From DASSJF01 sp035934535 (GTDB lineage: Bacteria; Sysuimicrobiota; Sysuimicrobiia; Sysuimicrobiales; Segetimicrobiaceae), in the NCBI GenBank assembly GCA_035934535.1, contig DASYXS010000075.1, forward strand, positions 1 to 64,000: a DNA stretch of 64,000 nucleotides, given 5' to 3'. The notes beneath the pieces are model-generated. The model worked only from the letters and a program-made list of their open reading frames with translations, searched no databases and was not told where the DNA came from. Positions 36,428 to 44,958 of the stretch are shown here, piece after piece (position 1 is the stretch's first letter; every line of letters begins with the position of its first letter). A program made the translations under genes and the position numbers.

Positions 36428-36474
36428 CCGGCGCCGCCGTCCGCGACGATGCCGCGGGTCGCCGTAGCCGCGCG

Positions 36475-37539
36475 TTACTTTGTGCTCATGACACGCTTGA
36501 TGAGCGCGGCGACGTCCGCCGGTGGATGCGCGGCCTGCTCGATCAGCCGCGTCGTGGTTCGCGCGTCGAGCGGATTGATGATGAGCTTCGCCCGCCCGGC
36601 CGCCGCCGTCAGGTCCGGATCTTGTAAGGCCTGCTCGAAGGCCCGGCGCAGCGCCTCCAACCGGTCGGCCGGGACGCCGGGCGGCGCGGCGAACGGGTGG
36701 CCCAGCACCGCCTGCGAGAGCATCAGGGTGACGAGCGCCTCCTTGCCCTTGGGGGCCGCCTGCGCCAGGACCGGCGCGCCGGCATACTCGGACGGGGCGG
36801 TCTTACCGATGACGAGGATGACCCGTGCGCCTTCGTTGTGAATCAGGGACTCGACCGAGCTGAGCGTGCTGACCTTTCCGTCCACCTCGCCGCGGAGCAG
36901 CGCCAGATCGATGTCATTCCCCTGGTAGCCGGTCACGATCTTGAGGTGCTTCAGGTCGAAGATATTTTCGAGAAACACGTAGTCCTCATAGTCCTCGGTG
37001 CCCACGCCGTTCGCGGCGACCGTCACGGTCCGCGGACCATTGACGACGTCCGCGAGCGTCTGCACCGGAGACTGCTTGGAGACGATCCAGACGCGCGGCT
37101 CCGAGTCGGGCACCCCGATCCAATCGAACTTCGCCATGTCGAAGCGGATCCCGCGCGCCCCCGCGATCTGCGCCACGACGAGGCCCTTGTTGAACGTCCC
37201 CAGCGTGAGCCCGTCCGGCTTCGCGGTGTACACTTCGTTGGCGCCGATGATGTGCCCGCCGCCCGGAATGTTGCGCACGACGAACGTGCTCCCCGGAAGA
37301 TACTTCGGCATATACCGGGCCAGCAGGCGGCCGTACGTGTCGTAGCCGCCGCCGGGTTTGGTCGCCACGACCATCGTGACCGTCTTGTCGCGGTAAAACG
37401 CGGCGCCGGTCTCGTCGCCCGCGGCGCCGGCCGCGCCCCAGAGGAGTGCTCCGGTCAGGACGGCCGCGCACAGCATCCCGAGGGCCGCCGCGCGCGCCTC
37501 GACGCGCGCCCCGCCGTTCACTCGATTGATCGATTGCAT
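36475..37539 (-). CDS. tctC: TctC-like tripartite tricarboxylate transporter binding protein
   Basis: 354 residues with an N-terminal signal segment (GMLCAAVLTGALLWGAAGAAG). FYRDKTVTMVVATKPGGGYDTYGRLLARYMPKYLPG and VVRNIPGGGHIIGANEVY are diagnostic for the TctC family. TctC proteins bind citrate and a broad range of carboxylic and aromatic acids, including terephthalate. AAGGAG lies 9 bases before the ATG. Follows the TctAB gene in one operon. Confidence 0.9.
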   Translation of the reverse strand: MQSINRVNGGARVEARAAALGMLCAAVLTGALLWGAAGAAGDETGAAFYRDKTVTMVVATKPGGGYDTYGRLLARYMPKYLPGSTFVVRNIPGGGHIIGANEVYTAKPDGLTLGTFNKGLVVAQIAGARGIRFDMAKFDWIGVPDSEPRVWIVSKQSPVQTLADVVNGPRTVTVAANGVGTEDYEDYVFLENIFDLKHLKIVTGYQGNDIDLALLRGEVDGKVSTLSSVESLIHNEGARVILVIGKTAPSEYAGAPVLAQAAPKGKEALVTLMLSQAVLGHPFAAPPGVPADRLEALRRAFEQALQDPDLTAAAGRAKLIINPLDARTTTRLIEQAAHPPADVAALIKRVMSTK

Positions 37540-37561
37540 GCGGCATCGCTCCTTTCGCGTG

Positions 37562-39505
37562 CTAGGTGAGCCAGCGAACCACGAACCCCCTGAACAGAAA
37601 GATCTTCATGCCCACGGCGAACACCAGGTACACAAACGCCCAGCCGCTGCCGGCCAGCGCCACGGTGACGGGCCAGCTTTCCTTGCCCCGCAGCCGGAGA
37701 AACGCCGCGAGGAACAGCGGAATGCTCGCGTTAAAGCCGAAGGCCAGGGTGAGCCCGACGAGCCCCGCCGCCCACCAGAGCACGCTCAGTTCGCGCCCTG
37801 TCTGCCGCAGGACCTCCGCGGCCGCGCGCGCGGCGCGCGCCCGACCCCGAAGATCCAGCGCGAGCTGCGCCCCCGCGAGCATCACTCCCGGGATGCCGAC
37901 GAGGAGCGGCATGAGCCGCGCGAGTCCCGGGTAGCCGAACGCCGTCCCGAGGTAGCCGCCGAAGGCGGCGGTCAAGATGCCGCTGAGGAGCGTGCCCGGC
38001 CGCGCCTCCGTGCCCTCCGGCGCGCGGCGGCGCCGGATCTGCGCCCACACATGTGTCGCGACGGACACCGCGGCGAGGCCCAGCAGCAGGAGGGTCAGCG
38101 GCCGCAGCAGGAAGGCCCAGCCCCAGAGTTGGAGCGCCAGCGTCAGGTTCGTTTCCGCCAGCCGGCCGAGGACGAAGCCGATCACGACCGGCGCGCGCGG
38201 ATACCCGAACTTCTTCATCGCATAGCCGAGGGCCCCGGCGCCGAGCGTGAGAATCATGTTCTGCCACGCGCCCTCGGCCAGAAAGCTGCCGAGCACGATG
38301 AACACCAGCACGAACGGCACGATCAGGCTCACGCGGAGAAACGACACCCGCGCGATGAGTCCGCTCGCCGCGAGGAACACCGCGACCGCGAGGACGTTGG
38401 CGAGGCCGAGGATCCACACCATAGCCCACACTACGTCGAGATGCTTGATCATCATGAGCGGCCCGGGCTCGAGGCCGAGGATGACGAACGCCCCGAGCAG
38501 GATGGCCATCCCGGAGCCGCCGGGCACGCCGAACGCGACCGTGGGGATGAGCCCGCCGCCTTCTTTCGCGTGATTGGCGCTCTCCGGGCCGATGACCCCT
38601 TCGACGTTGCCTTTGCCGAACGTCTCGGGGTGCTTGGACGTCTGCCCGGCGTGGCCGTAACAGATCCACGAGGCCGCGTCGCCCCCGAGGCCGGGGATCA
38701 TCCCGACAAACGCTCCGATGAGGCCGCAGCGCATGCACAGCCACGCGTGGCGGCGCACGTCCATGAGCCCCTCGACGACCCCGCGCAGCGTGTATCGGGT
38801 GCCGGGATCGCCGCCTGCGTGGGCGATGGCGGCGCGCTGCCAGCCCATCTCGATCACTTCGGCCAGGCCGAAGAGGCCGACGACGACCGTGACCAAGTTG
38901 ATGCCGTTCCACAGCCAGAGCTGGCCGAACGTGAGCCGCCCGATGCCCGTCTGCGGGTCCAGGCCGACGGTGGACAGGGCGAGTCCGAGGGCTCCGGCGA
39001 GCAGTCCCTTGAGGAGGGACCCACGGCTGACCGCGGCGATCAGCGTGATGCCGAGGAGCGCGACCGTAAAGATCTCCGACGGCCCGAACGCGAGGACGAT
39101 CGGGCGGACCACGGGGATCAGCGCGGCCAGAAACATATCGCCGACGATTCCGCCGAGCAGTGACGCGCCGAGCGCGGCGCCCATGGCCCGCGCGGCCAGT
39201 CCCTGTTTGGTGAGCGCGTACCCATCGGCCACGGCGGCCGCGCTGGGGCCGGTCCCGGGCGTTCCGAAGAGGATCGCGGGGAGGGCGCCCCCTGTGTGGA
39301 CGACCGAGTGCATGCCCAGCAGGAACGCGAACCCGGCCGCCGGGGTCATGCCGAAGACGAACGGGATCATGAGGGCCAGTCCGAGGTTGCCGCCGAGTCC
39401 GGGGACGGCGCCGAACAGCATGCCGATGGGCACGGCGACGAAGACCAAGCCGATGGCCGGCCAGGAGAGCGCCAGGTTGAGGCCGTGCCAGATCGCCTCG
39501 AGCAT
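37562..39505 (-). CDS. Fused TctA-TctB tripartite tricarboxylate transporter membrane protein
   Basis: 647 residues. Residues 1-500 are TctA: the signature GAVPGLGGNLGLALMIPF, a second glycine-rich copy GMIPGLGGDAASW and PTVAFGVPGGSGMAILLGAF, with about ten to twelve membrane helices. The C-terminal 150 residues contain four hydrophobic helices like the small subunit TctB (TGRELSVLWWAAGLVGLTLAF). Fusion of the two subunits is known but not the usual order of separate genes. ATG 39505 is 17 bases downstream of the ocd2 stop. Confidence 0.88.
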   Translation of the reverse strand: MLEAIWHGLNLALSWPAIGLVFVAVPIGMLFGAVPGLGGNLGLALMIPFVFGMTPAAGFAFLLGMHSVVHTGGALPAILFGTPGTGPSAAAVADGYALTKQGLAARAMGAALGASLLGGIVGDMFLAALIPVVRPIVLAFGPSEIFTVALLGITLIAAVSRGSLLKGLLAGALGLALSTVGLDPQTGIGRLTFGQLWLWNGINLVTVVVGLFGLAEVIEMGWQRAAIAHAGGDPGTRYTLRGVVEGLMDVRRHAWLCMRCGLIGAFVGMIPGLGGDAASWICYGHAGQTSKHPETFGKGNVEGVIGPESANHAKEGGGLIPTVAFGVPGGSGMAILLGAFVILGLEPGPLMMIKHLDVVWAMVWILGLANVLAVAVFLAASGLIARVSFLRVSLIVPFVLVFIVLGSFLAEGAWQNMILTLGAGALGYAMKKFGYPRAPVVIGFVLGRLAETNLTLALQLWGWAFLLRPLTLLLLGLAAVSVATHVWAQIRRRRAPEGTEARPGTLLSGILTAAFGGYLGTAFGYPGLARLMPLLVGIPGVMLAGAQLALDLRGRARAARAAAEVLRQTGRELSVLWWAAGLVGLTLAFGFNASIPLFLAAFLRLRGKESWPVTVALAGSGWAFVYLVFAVGMKIFLFRGFVVRWLT

Positions 39506-39522
39506 AACGCGCGCCCGCTCCC

Positions 39523-40611
39523 TTAGTCGCGGATGTCCTCGAGGAACCAGTCGTCGGGAATCTCGGTCCCCAGGCCGCGCCTGCGCGCCTGCTCCAGCAC
39601 GTAACCGCCGACGGCGGCGAACTGAAGCCCCTGTGTCCCGGTGTTCACGAAGAACGTGATGTCGCGCGAACTGGTTCGCCCCGGGTGCCGGCCGGTCCGC
39701 AGGTCCGCGAGCGACGCATGGGCGTGCCTCGGCTCCCGCCCCCCGCGCGGAATCCGCGCGCGGTCCGCGGGCGTGCCGGCGATGAACGCCGCGATGTCCC
39801 CGCGGGGCCACTCCATTCCGGGAACCGGCGTGCCGGCCGGAATACTGTCCATGCCCAACTGCACGACCAGGGTCGCGCGCGCCAGCAGGCGGTCGTCGAC
39901 CTCGCGTCGCGTCACGCACGTGGCGTGCGCACCCGGCGCGAGCCAGTCCGGCTCGAAGGTCGGCTGGAGGGCATCGGTGGCCGTCGCCACGATGTCGGCG
40001 CCGCCGACCGCCTCGTGGGCCGAGGAGACCGCGGTCACGCCGACGCCGATCCGCTCCGACATCTCGGCGGCGAAGCGCTCGCGGTGCGCCGCCGTCGGAC
40101 TGTACACGCGAACGGCCTCGAGCGGGCGGACGGCGGCGATGGCCTCGAGATAGGTCCGCGCCATGCCGCCGGATCCGACGATCGCCGCGACGCGGGCGTC
40201 CCGCCGGGCGAGCGCGTCCGCGCCCAACCCCGCGCTGCCGCCGGTGCGCATGTGCTGCAGGTATCCGTCGTGCATGAGCGCGAGCGGCCGTCCGTCGGCC
40301 AGCGCGTAGAGCAGCACGATGCCGGAGTACAGCCCGGGCCGCACGCAGTATTTCTCCACGGTCCGGCCGCCCGGCCAAGTCAGGATGTCCGATTTTACCC
40401 GGCAGGCGAGCACGCCGTAGGACCGGCATGCGCCGGTCATGCTGCCCCACCGGTAATAGTCCTCCGTCCGGCCGGTCGGAGCGTAGAGATCGATTCGCGG
40501 GATGAACGCCGCGTCGCCGCGGTCGGCGTCCTCATAGCCGCGGACGAGAGCGGCCAGGCACCCGCGCATGTCCAGCACCGTCTGGACGTCCCGATTACTG
40601 AGGAACAGCAC
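39523..40611 (-). CDS. Ornithine cyclodeaminase / mu-crystallin family protein, copy 2
   Basis: 362 residues from GTG 40611, which has GGGGAGG upstream. Shows LFLSNRDVQTVLDMRGCLAALVRGYEDADRGDA, PLALMHDGYLQHMRTGGSAGLGADALARRD, the nucleotide-binding AAIVGSGGMARTYLEAI and HATCVTRREVDDRLLARA. It is clearly diverged from copy 1 at 26490 and has an insertion near the front (YAPTGRTEDYYRWGSMTGA). Heads an operon with tctAB and tctC, suggesting it acts on the transported acid or its product. Confidence 0.85.
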   Translation of the reverse strand: MLFLSNRDVQTVLDMRGCLAALVRGYEDADRGDAAFIPRIDLYAPTGRTEDYYRWGSMTGACRSYGVLACRVKSDILTWPGGRTVEKYCVRPGLYSGIVLLYALADGRPLALMHDGYLQHMRTGGSAGLGADALARRDARVAAIVGSGGMARTYLEAIAAVRPLEAVRVYSPTAAHRERFAAEMSERIGVGVTAVSSAHEAVGGADIVATATDALQPTFEPDWLAPGAHATCVTRREVDDRLLARATLVVQLGMDSIPAGTPVPGMEWPRGDIAAFIAGTPADRARIPRGGREPRHAHASLADLRTGRHPGRTSSRDITFFVNTGTQGLQFAAVGGYVLEQARRRGLGTEIPDDWFLEDIRD

Positions 40612-40674
40612 GGCCGGCCTCCCCGGGCGACGCGGGCCTCCGGCCCGAACACGCGCCGGGCCGTTGCCCTGCGG

Positions 40675-40735
40675 CCGCAATAAAGGAAAATCTCGCCGCG
40701 TGAGATATAACAATATGACAATAACTCTGGCAAGG
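40675..40735. promoter_or_regulatory. AT-rich divergent promoter region
   Basis: An unusually AT-rich island between ocd2 (minus) and the SsuB-like gene (plus). It contains GATATAACAATATG and a repeated ACAATA (40711-40716, 40719-40724). Minus strand: TTGCCA (40734-40729) followed 18 bases later by TATATC is a possible promoter. Plus strand: TATAAC (40706-40711) could be a -10 element with no recognisable -35. Confidence 0.4.
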
Positions 40736-40750
40736 GCCAGGGGGCCGGCC

Positions 40751-41548
40751 GTGACGCCGAAACTGGAAGCGCACGACATCAGCGTCGTCTACGAAAATCC
40801 GCGGACCGGCGTGGCCACCCTGGCGTTGGACGGCTTCTCCATTGAGGCGCACGCGGGCGAATTCCTCTGCATGGTCGGCCCGAGCGGCTGCGGGAAGACG
40901 ACCTTCCTGCACTGCCTCGACGGCCTCATGCCGCTGACCACCGGCACCATCCGGCTCGACGGCAGGCCCGTCGTGGGGCCCGGCCGCGACCGGGCGATGG
41001 TGTTCCAGAGCCCGTCGCTGCTGCCTTGGCGTACGGTGCTCCGCAATGTGACGTACGGTCTCGAGATGCAGCGGACGCCGCTGCGTGAGGCGATCCCGCG
41101 GGCCCGGGAGATGATCCGCCTCGTCGGCCTCGAGGGCTTCGAGCGCTACCACCCGTTTGAGCTGTCGGGGGGCATGCAGCAACGCGTCAACCTGGCGCGC
41201 GCGCTGGTGATGGAGGCGGACGTCATCCTCCTCGACGAGCCGTTCGCGTCGCTCGACGCGCAGACGCGCGAGTTCATGCAGGCCGAGTTGATGCGCATCT
41301 GGCAGGAAACGCGCCGGACCGCGATTTTCATCACCCACCAGATCAACGAGGCGATCTATCTCGCCGACCGCGTCGTCGTCCTGTCGCGGCGTCCCGGGCG
41401 CGTGAAGCGGATTCTGTCCGTCGACTTCCCGCGGCCCCGCGACCTCCGGGTGAAGCGCACGCCGGCCTTCCTTGCGCTCGAGGACCAGATCTGGAGCCTC
41501 ATCGAGGAGGAAGCCCGCGCGACCCTCGGGCGCCCCGCGCATGATTGA
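40751..41548 (+). CDS. SsuB/TauB-like ABC transporter ATPase
   Basis: 265 residues. Walker A is GPSGCGKTT, the Q-loop MVFQSPSLLPWRTV, the signature ELSGGMQQRVNLARAL, Walker B ILLDEPFASLDAQTRE and the switch His in FITHQINEAIYLADRVVVLSRRPGRV, typical of nitrate/sulfonate/taurine importers. GTG 40751 follows AGGGGG; an ATG at 40715 lies in the promoter-like region and would only fit a leaderless message. The stop is overlapped by the permease ATG by 8 bases. Confidence 0.92.
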   Translation: MTPKLEAHDISVVYENPRTGVATLALDGFSIEAHAGEFLCMVGPSGCGKTTFLHCLDGLMPLTTGTIRLDGRPVVGPGRDRAMVFQSPSLLPWRTVLRNVTYGLEMQRTPLREAIPRAREMIRLVGLEGFERYHPFELSGGMQQRVNLARALVMEADVILLDEPFASLDAQTREFMQAELMRIWQETRRTAIFITHQINEAIYLADRVVVLSRRPGRVKRILSVDFPRPRDLRVKRTPAFLALEDQIWSLIEEEARATLGRPAHD

Positions 41549-42386
41549 GGGAGAGCGGCTCGCCACATCGCCCGCGGCGGCCGCGCGGCCCGACGCACGA
41601 CCGCGCGCGCGCCGGCAGACGCCGCAGGCGCGTCGCGCGCGCATCATCAGCATCACGGCCGTCGTCGTCTTCATGTCCGCGTGGGAAGGCGTCGTGCGGT
41701 TCGGCGTCGTCAACCCGCTCTTCACCAGCTCGCCGAGCCGGATCGTCGCGACGTTTCTGCGCATGCTGCAGGAGGGCGTGCTGGCGAAGGACATCCGCGT
41801 CAGCGGCACGGAGTTTTTGATCGGGTACTCGCTGGCCATCGCCGTCGGGGTGGTGGTCGGCGTCGCGATGGGCTGGTACCGTGACGTCTCGGCCGCGCTG
41901 CAGCCGTTCGTGTCCACCCTGTACTCCACGCCGCGGATCGCGCTGCTGCCGCTCTTCATCATCTGGCTCGGGATCGGGATCTGGTCGAAGGTCGCGGTCG
42001 TGTTTCTCGTGGCGATGTTCCAGATTCTCATCAACACCGAGGCCGGTGTCCGCGCGGCGGACGAGTCGCTCATCCGGACCGCCCGCTCGTTTGGAGCCAA
42101 CGACTGGCAGATCTTCACGACGATCGTTCTGCCGGGCGCCGTCCCGTTTCTCATCGCCGGCCTGCGCCTCGGCCTCGGCCAGGCCCTCGTCGGCATCGTG
42201 GTCGGGGAGCTCTACGCGGCCACGGCCGGCATCGGCTACGAGATCGCGGTCGCCGGCGAGACATTTCAGACCGACCGGGTCTTCGTCGGGATCACCATCC
42301 TGGCGCTGGCCGCGATCTTCCTGATGTGGTGCCTGCGCCGCGTCGAACTACGCTTCGAGCGCTGGAGGCCGCAGCGGGCCGCCTAG
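41541..42386 (+). CDS. SsuC/TauC-like ABC transporter permease
   Basis: 281 residues; basic Ala/Arg-rich N-terminus then six hydrophobic helices. LYSTPRIALLPLFIIWLGIGIWSKVAVVFL and ARSFGANDWQIFTTIVLPGAVPFLIAGLRLGLGQALVGIVVGELYAA form the EAA coupling region of this family. It overlaps the ATPase gene. The binding protein is probably the Tat-exported one at 35423. Substrate unknown. Confidence 0.92.
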   Translation: MIEGERLATSPAAAARPDARPRARRQTPQARRARIISITAVVVFMSAWEGVVRFGVVNPLFTSSPSRIVATFLRMLQEGVLAKDIRVSGTEFLIGYSLAIAVGVVVGVAMGWYRDVSAALQPFVSTLYSTPRIALLPLFIIWLGIGIWSKVAVVFLVAMFQILINTEAGVRAADESLIRTARSFGANDWQIFTTIVLPGAVPFLIAGLRLGLGQALVGIVVGELYAATAGIGYEIAVAGETFQTDRVFVGITILALAAIFLMWCLRRVELRFERWRPQRAA

Positions 42387-42395
42387 CGCCGCCGC

Positions 42396-42863
42396 TCAGT
42401 CGCCGGACCACCCGCGCAGTTCGGCGAGGACCGCCTGTTCGATCCGCCGCAGAGTCTCCGCCTCCGGGCCCCGCCACTCGTAGGTAAGCGGCGAGACGGC
42501 CACCGGCCCCCACGACTGGTCCTTGACGTCGGCGACGGTCATCTCCCACATCGCCATCGCAAACGGCGCGGCGTCGATGCGGGCGCGGCGCTCCCGGGCC
42601 GGGCCCTTGATGAGCGCGACGAGATCGTCTCCGCCGATCACCTGGAGCGACGCGCGGCCGTCGCGCCGGAGATTGATCTCGGTGGTGCTGCCGCCGTCGA
42701 CGACGAAGCGCACGACCCCCGGGGCGGTGATGTCATGGGCGCCGGCCACCGCCCAGGTCATCGCCGCATGGCCGAAGCCGTCCGCGCCGACGGACACGAC
42801 GATCGCCGGCGCCCCCTCCCGCAGCAGGCCGGCCAGCCGCTCGGGCAGCGACGCGCCCGTCAC
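42396..42863 (-). CDS. Pyridoxamine-5'-phosphate-oxidase-like split-barrel protein
   Basis: 155 residues. The split-barrel pattern is visible in PAIVVSVGADGFGHAAMTWAV, VVRFVVDGGSTTEINLRRDGRASLQVIGGDDLVALIKG and WEMTVADVKDQSW. Such proteins bind FMN or F420 or act as haem-binding stress factors. Last gene of operon B; a reductase role for the pathway is a guess. Confidence 0.68.
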   Translation of the reverse strand: MTGASLPERLAGLLREGAPAIVVSVGADGFGHAAMTWAVAGAHDITAPGVVRFVVDGGSTTEINLRRDGRASLQVIGGDDLVALIKGPARERRARIDAAPFAMAMWEMTVADVKDQSWGPVAVSPLTYEWRGPEAETLRRIEQAVLAELRGWSGD

Positions 42864-42911
42864 GAGCGCGCGCCCGCGCCGCGTCGCGCCGTCACAGCGC
42901 CGCGGCCGGGA

Positions 42912-43889
42912 TCATTGCCGCTCCGCGCCGATGCGGAACAGTGCGGCCGCGGTCCCGCCGAGGATCGCCCGCGCGTCGCGCGCCGACGGGGCGGCCTCGC
43001 CGACGAGCGCGATATAGTCGCGGATCGCGCCCGGCCCCTTGCCGCTCTGCGTGGTCGCCCCGGTGAAATCTTGCGGGTAGTCCGTCGCGAACACCAGCCG
43101 GTCGGGCCGGATGCCGTCGAGCGCGCACCGCAGCGCGATCGGGCCCCCCTCGAACCCGGCGAGGTCGAAGTACAGGCGCTCAAAGGACTCCGCGAAGGGC
43201 CGCGTGAGCGTGCCGAAACGGCCGGACTTGGCGGCCAGCCGCTCCCGCACCGCGGCGACGCCGCCGCCGAAGTGCGCGAACACCATCTCGAGGTCCGGGA
43301 ACGCGTCGAGCACGCCGCCGGCGATCACCCGCGTCACCGCGGTTTGAAGGTCGAGCTCGCGGCCGAGGATGCGGGCGAGGTCGTATTCCTGCATGTGCGC
43401 GTACCCCGCGGGGAGCTGCGCGGGATGCACGAAGACCGCCGCGCCGAGCGCGCAGGCGGTGCGGTAGAACGCGTGGAGCGCGGGCGCGTCGAGCGGCCGG
43501 CCGTCGACCTGCGAGGCGACCGTGACCCCGTGCAGGCCCAGGTCCCGGACCGCCCGCTCGAGTTCCCGCAGGCCGGCCGCCTCCAGGACCGGCGCGTGCG
43601 CGAGCGCGACGAAGCGGCCGCCGGATCTCCGCTGAATCTCGGCGGCCCGGTCGTTGATCAGGCGGCAGTCGTCGAGCGGGGCGTCCCAGCCGAGGTTGCA
43701 CGTCAGCACGGCCACGTCGATCCCGGCCGCGTCCATGTCGCGCACCTGCGCCTCGAGATCGTAGAGCGTGTCGTGCAGGGTGAACTTCGGAAGACCGCCT
43801 TCGATCAGGTTGCGCCGCTCGCCCCGCGCGAACCCGCGGCGTTCCGCGAGTTCGAGCGGCACGAAGTGATGTTGGACGTCGACGATCAC
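42912..43889 (-). CDS. ACMSD-like amidohydrolase-2 family protein (possible decarboxylase)
   Basis: 325 residues, metal-dependent TIM barrel. Starts MIVDVQHHFVP, matching the family HxH site except that the first His is Gln6. Other ligands are HP in AAVFVHPAQ, His in VFAHFGGG and Asp in VFATDYPQD. The family includes aminocarboxymuconate-semialdehyde decarboxylase, gamma-resorcylate decarboxylase and aromatic-pathway hydratases. In operon B with ubiD and CoA-transferases, so a non-oxidative decarboxylation or hydration is plausible. Confidence 0.8.
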   Translation of the reverse strand: MIVDVQHHFVPLELAERRGFARGERRNLIEGGLPKFTLHDTLYDLEAQVRDMDAAGIDVAVLTCNLGWDAPLDDCRLINDRAAEIQRRSGGRFVALAHAPVLEAAGLRELERAVRDLGLHGVTVASQVDGRPLDAPALHAFYRTACALGAAVFVHPAQLPAGYAHMQEYDLARILGRELDLQTAVTRVIAGGVLDAFPDLEMVFAHFGGGVAAVRERLAAKSGRFGTLTRPFAESFERLYFDLAGFEGGPIALRCALDGIRPDRLVFATDYPQDFTGATTQSGKGPGAIRDYIALVGEAAPSARDARAILGGTAAALFRIGAERQ

Positions 43890-43929
43890 CGCGGACGGGC
43901 GCCCGGGACGGCGGCGGCGCGCGCGGCGG

Positions 43930-44946
43930 TCACGCCGGCCGGCCCGGCCGTTCCTCGAGGCGCAGCGCCTTCCAGGCGCCGTAGGAGAGGGACCACGTCA
44001 GCACAAAGAGCGCGACGAGCAGGTAGCCGAGACGGCTCAAGTCGAGCGCCGCGAGGCGGCCCCAGACCCCGGCGGTCAGGCCGAGGGCGTGGGCGGCGGC
44101 CTGGGCGAGCTCGATGCCGCCGATGAGCAGCGCGGCGGCGACGGACAGCCCCGTTACCGTGAGGTTGTAGTACACTTTCCGGATCGGCGTCGCGAAGGCC
44201 CACCGGTAGGCCGTCGTCATGAAGACGCCGTCGGAGGTGTCCATCAGGCTCATCCCCGCGGCGAAGAGCAGCGGCAGCGCCAGCACGCCCCACACGGGCA
44301 GGGCGCTCGCGGCCGCCCCGGCCGCGAGCGCGAGCAGCGCCACCTCGCTCGCGGTATCGAACCCGAGCCCGAAGACGACCCCCAGCGGATACACGTGCCA
44401 GTCGCGGGTGATCAGGCGGAAGAGAGGACCCGCCACGCGCATCACGAGGCCGCGCGACAGCAAGAGGCCTTCCAGTTCGCCGGCGTCGTGATGGCCGGCG
44501 CGCATGCGCTGAAAGATCAGGTAGATGTCGAGCCAGATGAACAGGTTGAGCACGCCGATGAGGAGGAGGAAACCGCCGGAGACGGTGATGCCGATGAGCT
44601 CGCCGGCGGCCTGGAGGTGCGGCAGCGACCGCTGCGTCCACTGGGTCACCAGCACGGTGGCCGCGGCCATCAGCAACACCACGCTCGAATGCCCGATCGA
44701 GAAATAGAAGCCCACGCCGAGCGGGGACCGCTTGTCCCGGACGAGCCTGCGGACGACGTTGTCGATCGCCGCGATGTGATCGGCGTCGAACGCGTGGCGC
44801 AGCCCGAGGGTGTAGGCGAGGAAGCCCATCCCGAGCAGCGCCGGGTGCGCGCGGGCGGCCGCGGCGAGCGCCAGGCCCCCGCCGATGTGCAGCGCGAGAA
44901 TCGCGCTTCCGTACCCGGCGCATCCGCGCCACTGTCCTGGTGTCAC
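43930..44946 (-). CDS. NicO/NixA-type nickel or cobalt transporter
   Basis: 338 residues with about eight hydrophobic helices. The metal-selectivity motif HAFDADHI in GLRHAFDADHIAAIDN and LGFDTASEVALLAL are diagnostic, and SIGHSSVVLL is the third signature. Ni and Co forms are hard to tell apart by eye. In operon B; cobalt uptake would suit a B12 enzyme linked to the EutA-like protein at 49950, an inference only. Confidence 0.88.
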   Translation of the reverse strand: MTPGQWRGCAGYGSAILALHIGGGLALAAAARAHPALLGMGFLAYTLGLRHAFDADHIAAIDNVVRRLVRDKRSPLGVGFYFSIGHSSVVLLMAAATVLVTQWTQRSLPHLQAAGELIGITVSGGFLLLIGVLNLFIWLDIYLIFQRMRAGHHDAGELEGLLLSRGLVMRVAGPLFRLITRDWHVYPLGVVFGLGFDTASEVALLALAAGAAASALPVWGVLALPLLFAAGMSLMDTSDGVFMTTAYRWAFATPIRKVYYNLTVTGLSVAAALLIGGIELAQAAAHALGLTAGVWGRLAALDLSRLGYLLVALFVLTWSLSYGAWKALRLEERPGRPA

Positions 44947-44958
44947 CCCGTTCTCCTC

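Noticed and set aside
37526..39163. A 545-codon plus-strand frame opposite the TctAB gene
   Set aside because: Charged low-complexity translation (Arg/Glu/His/Pro) typical of antisense to a membrane protein gene in GC-rich DNA.
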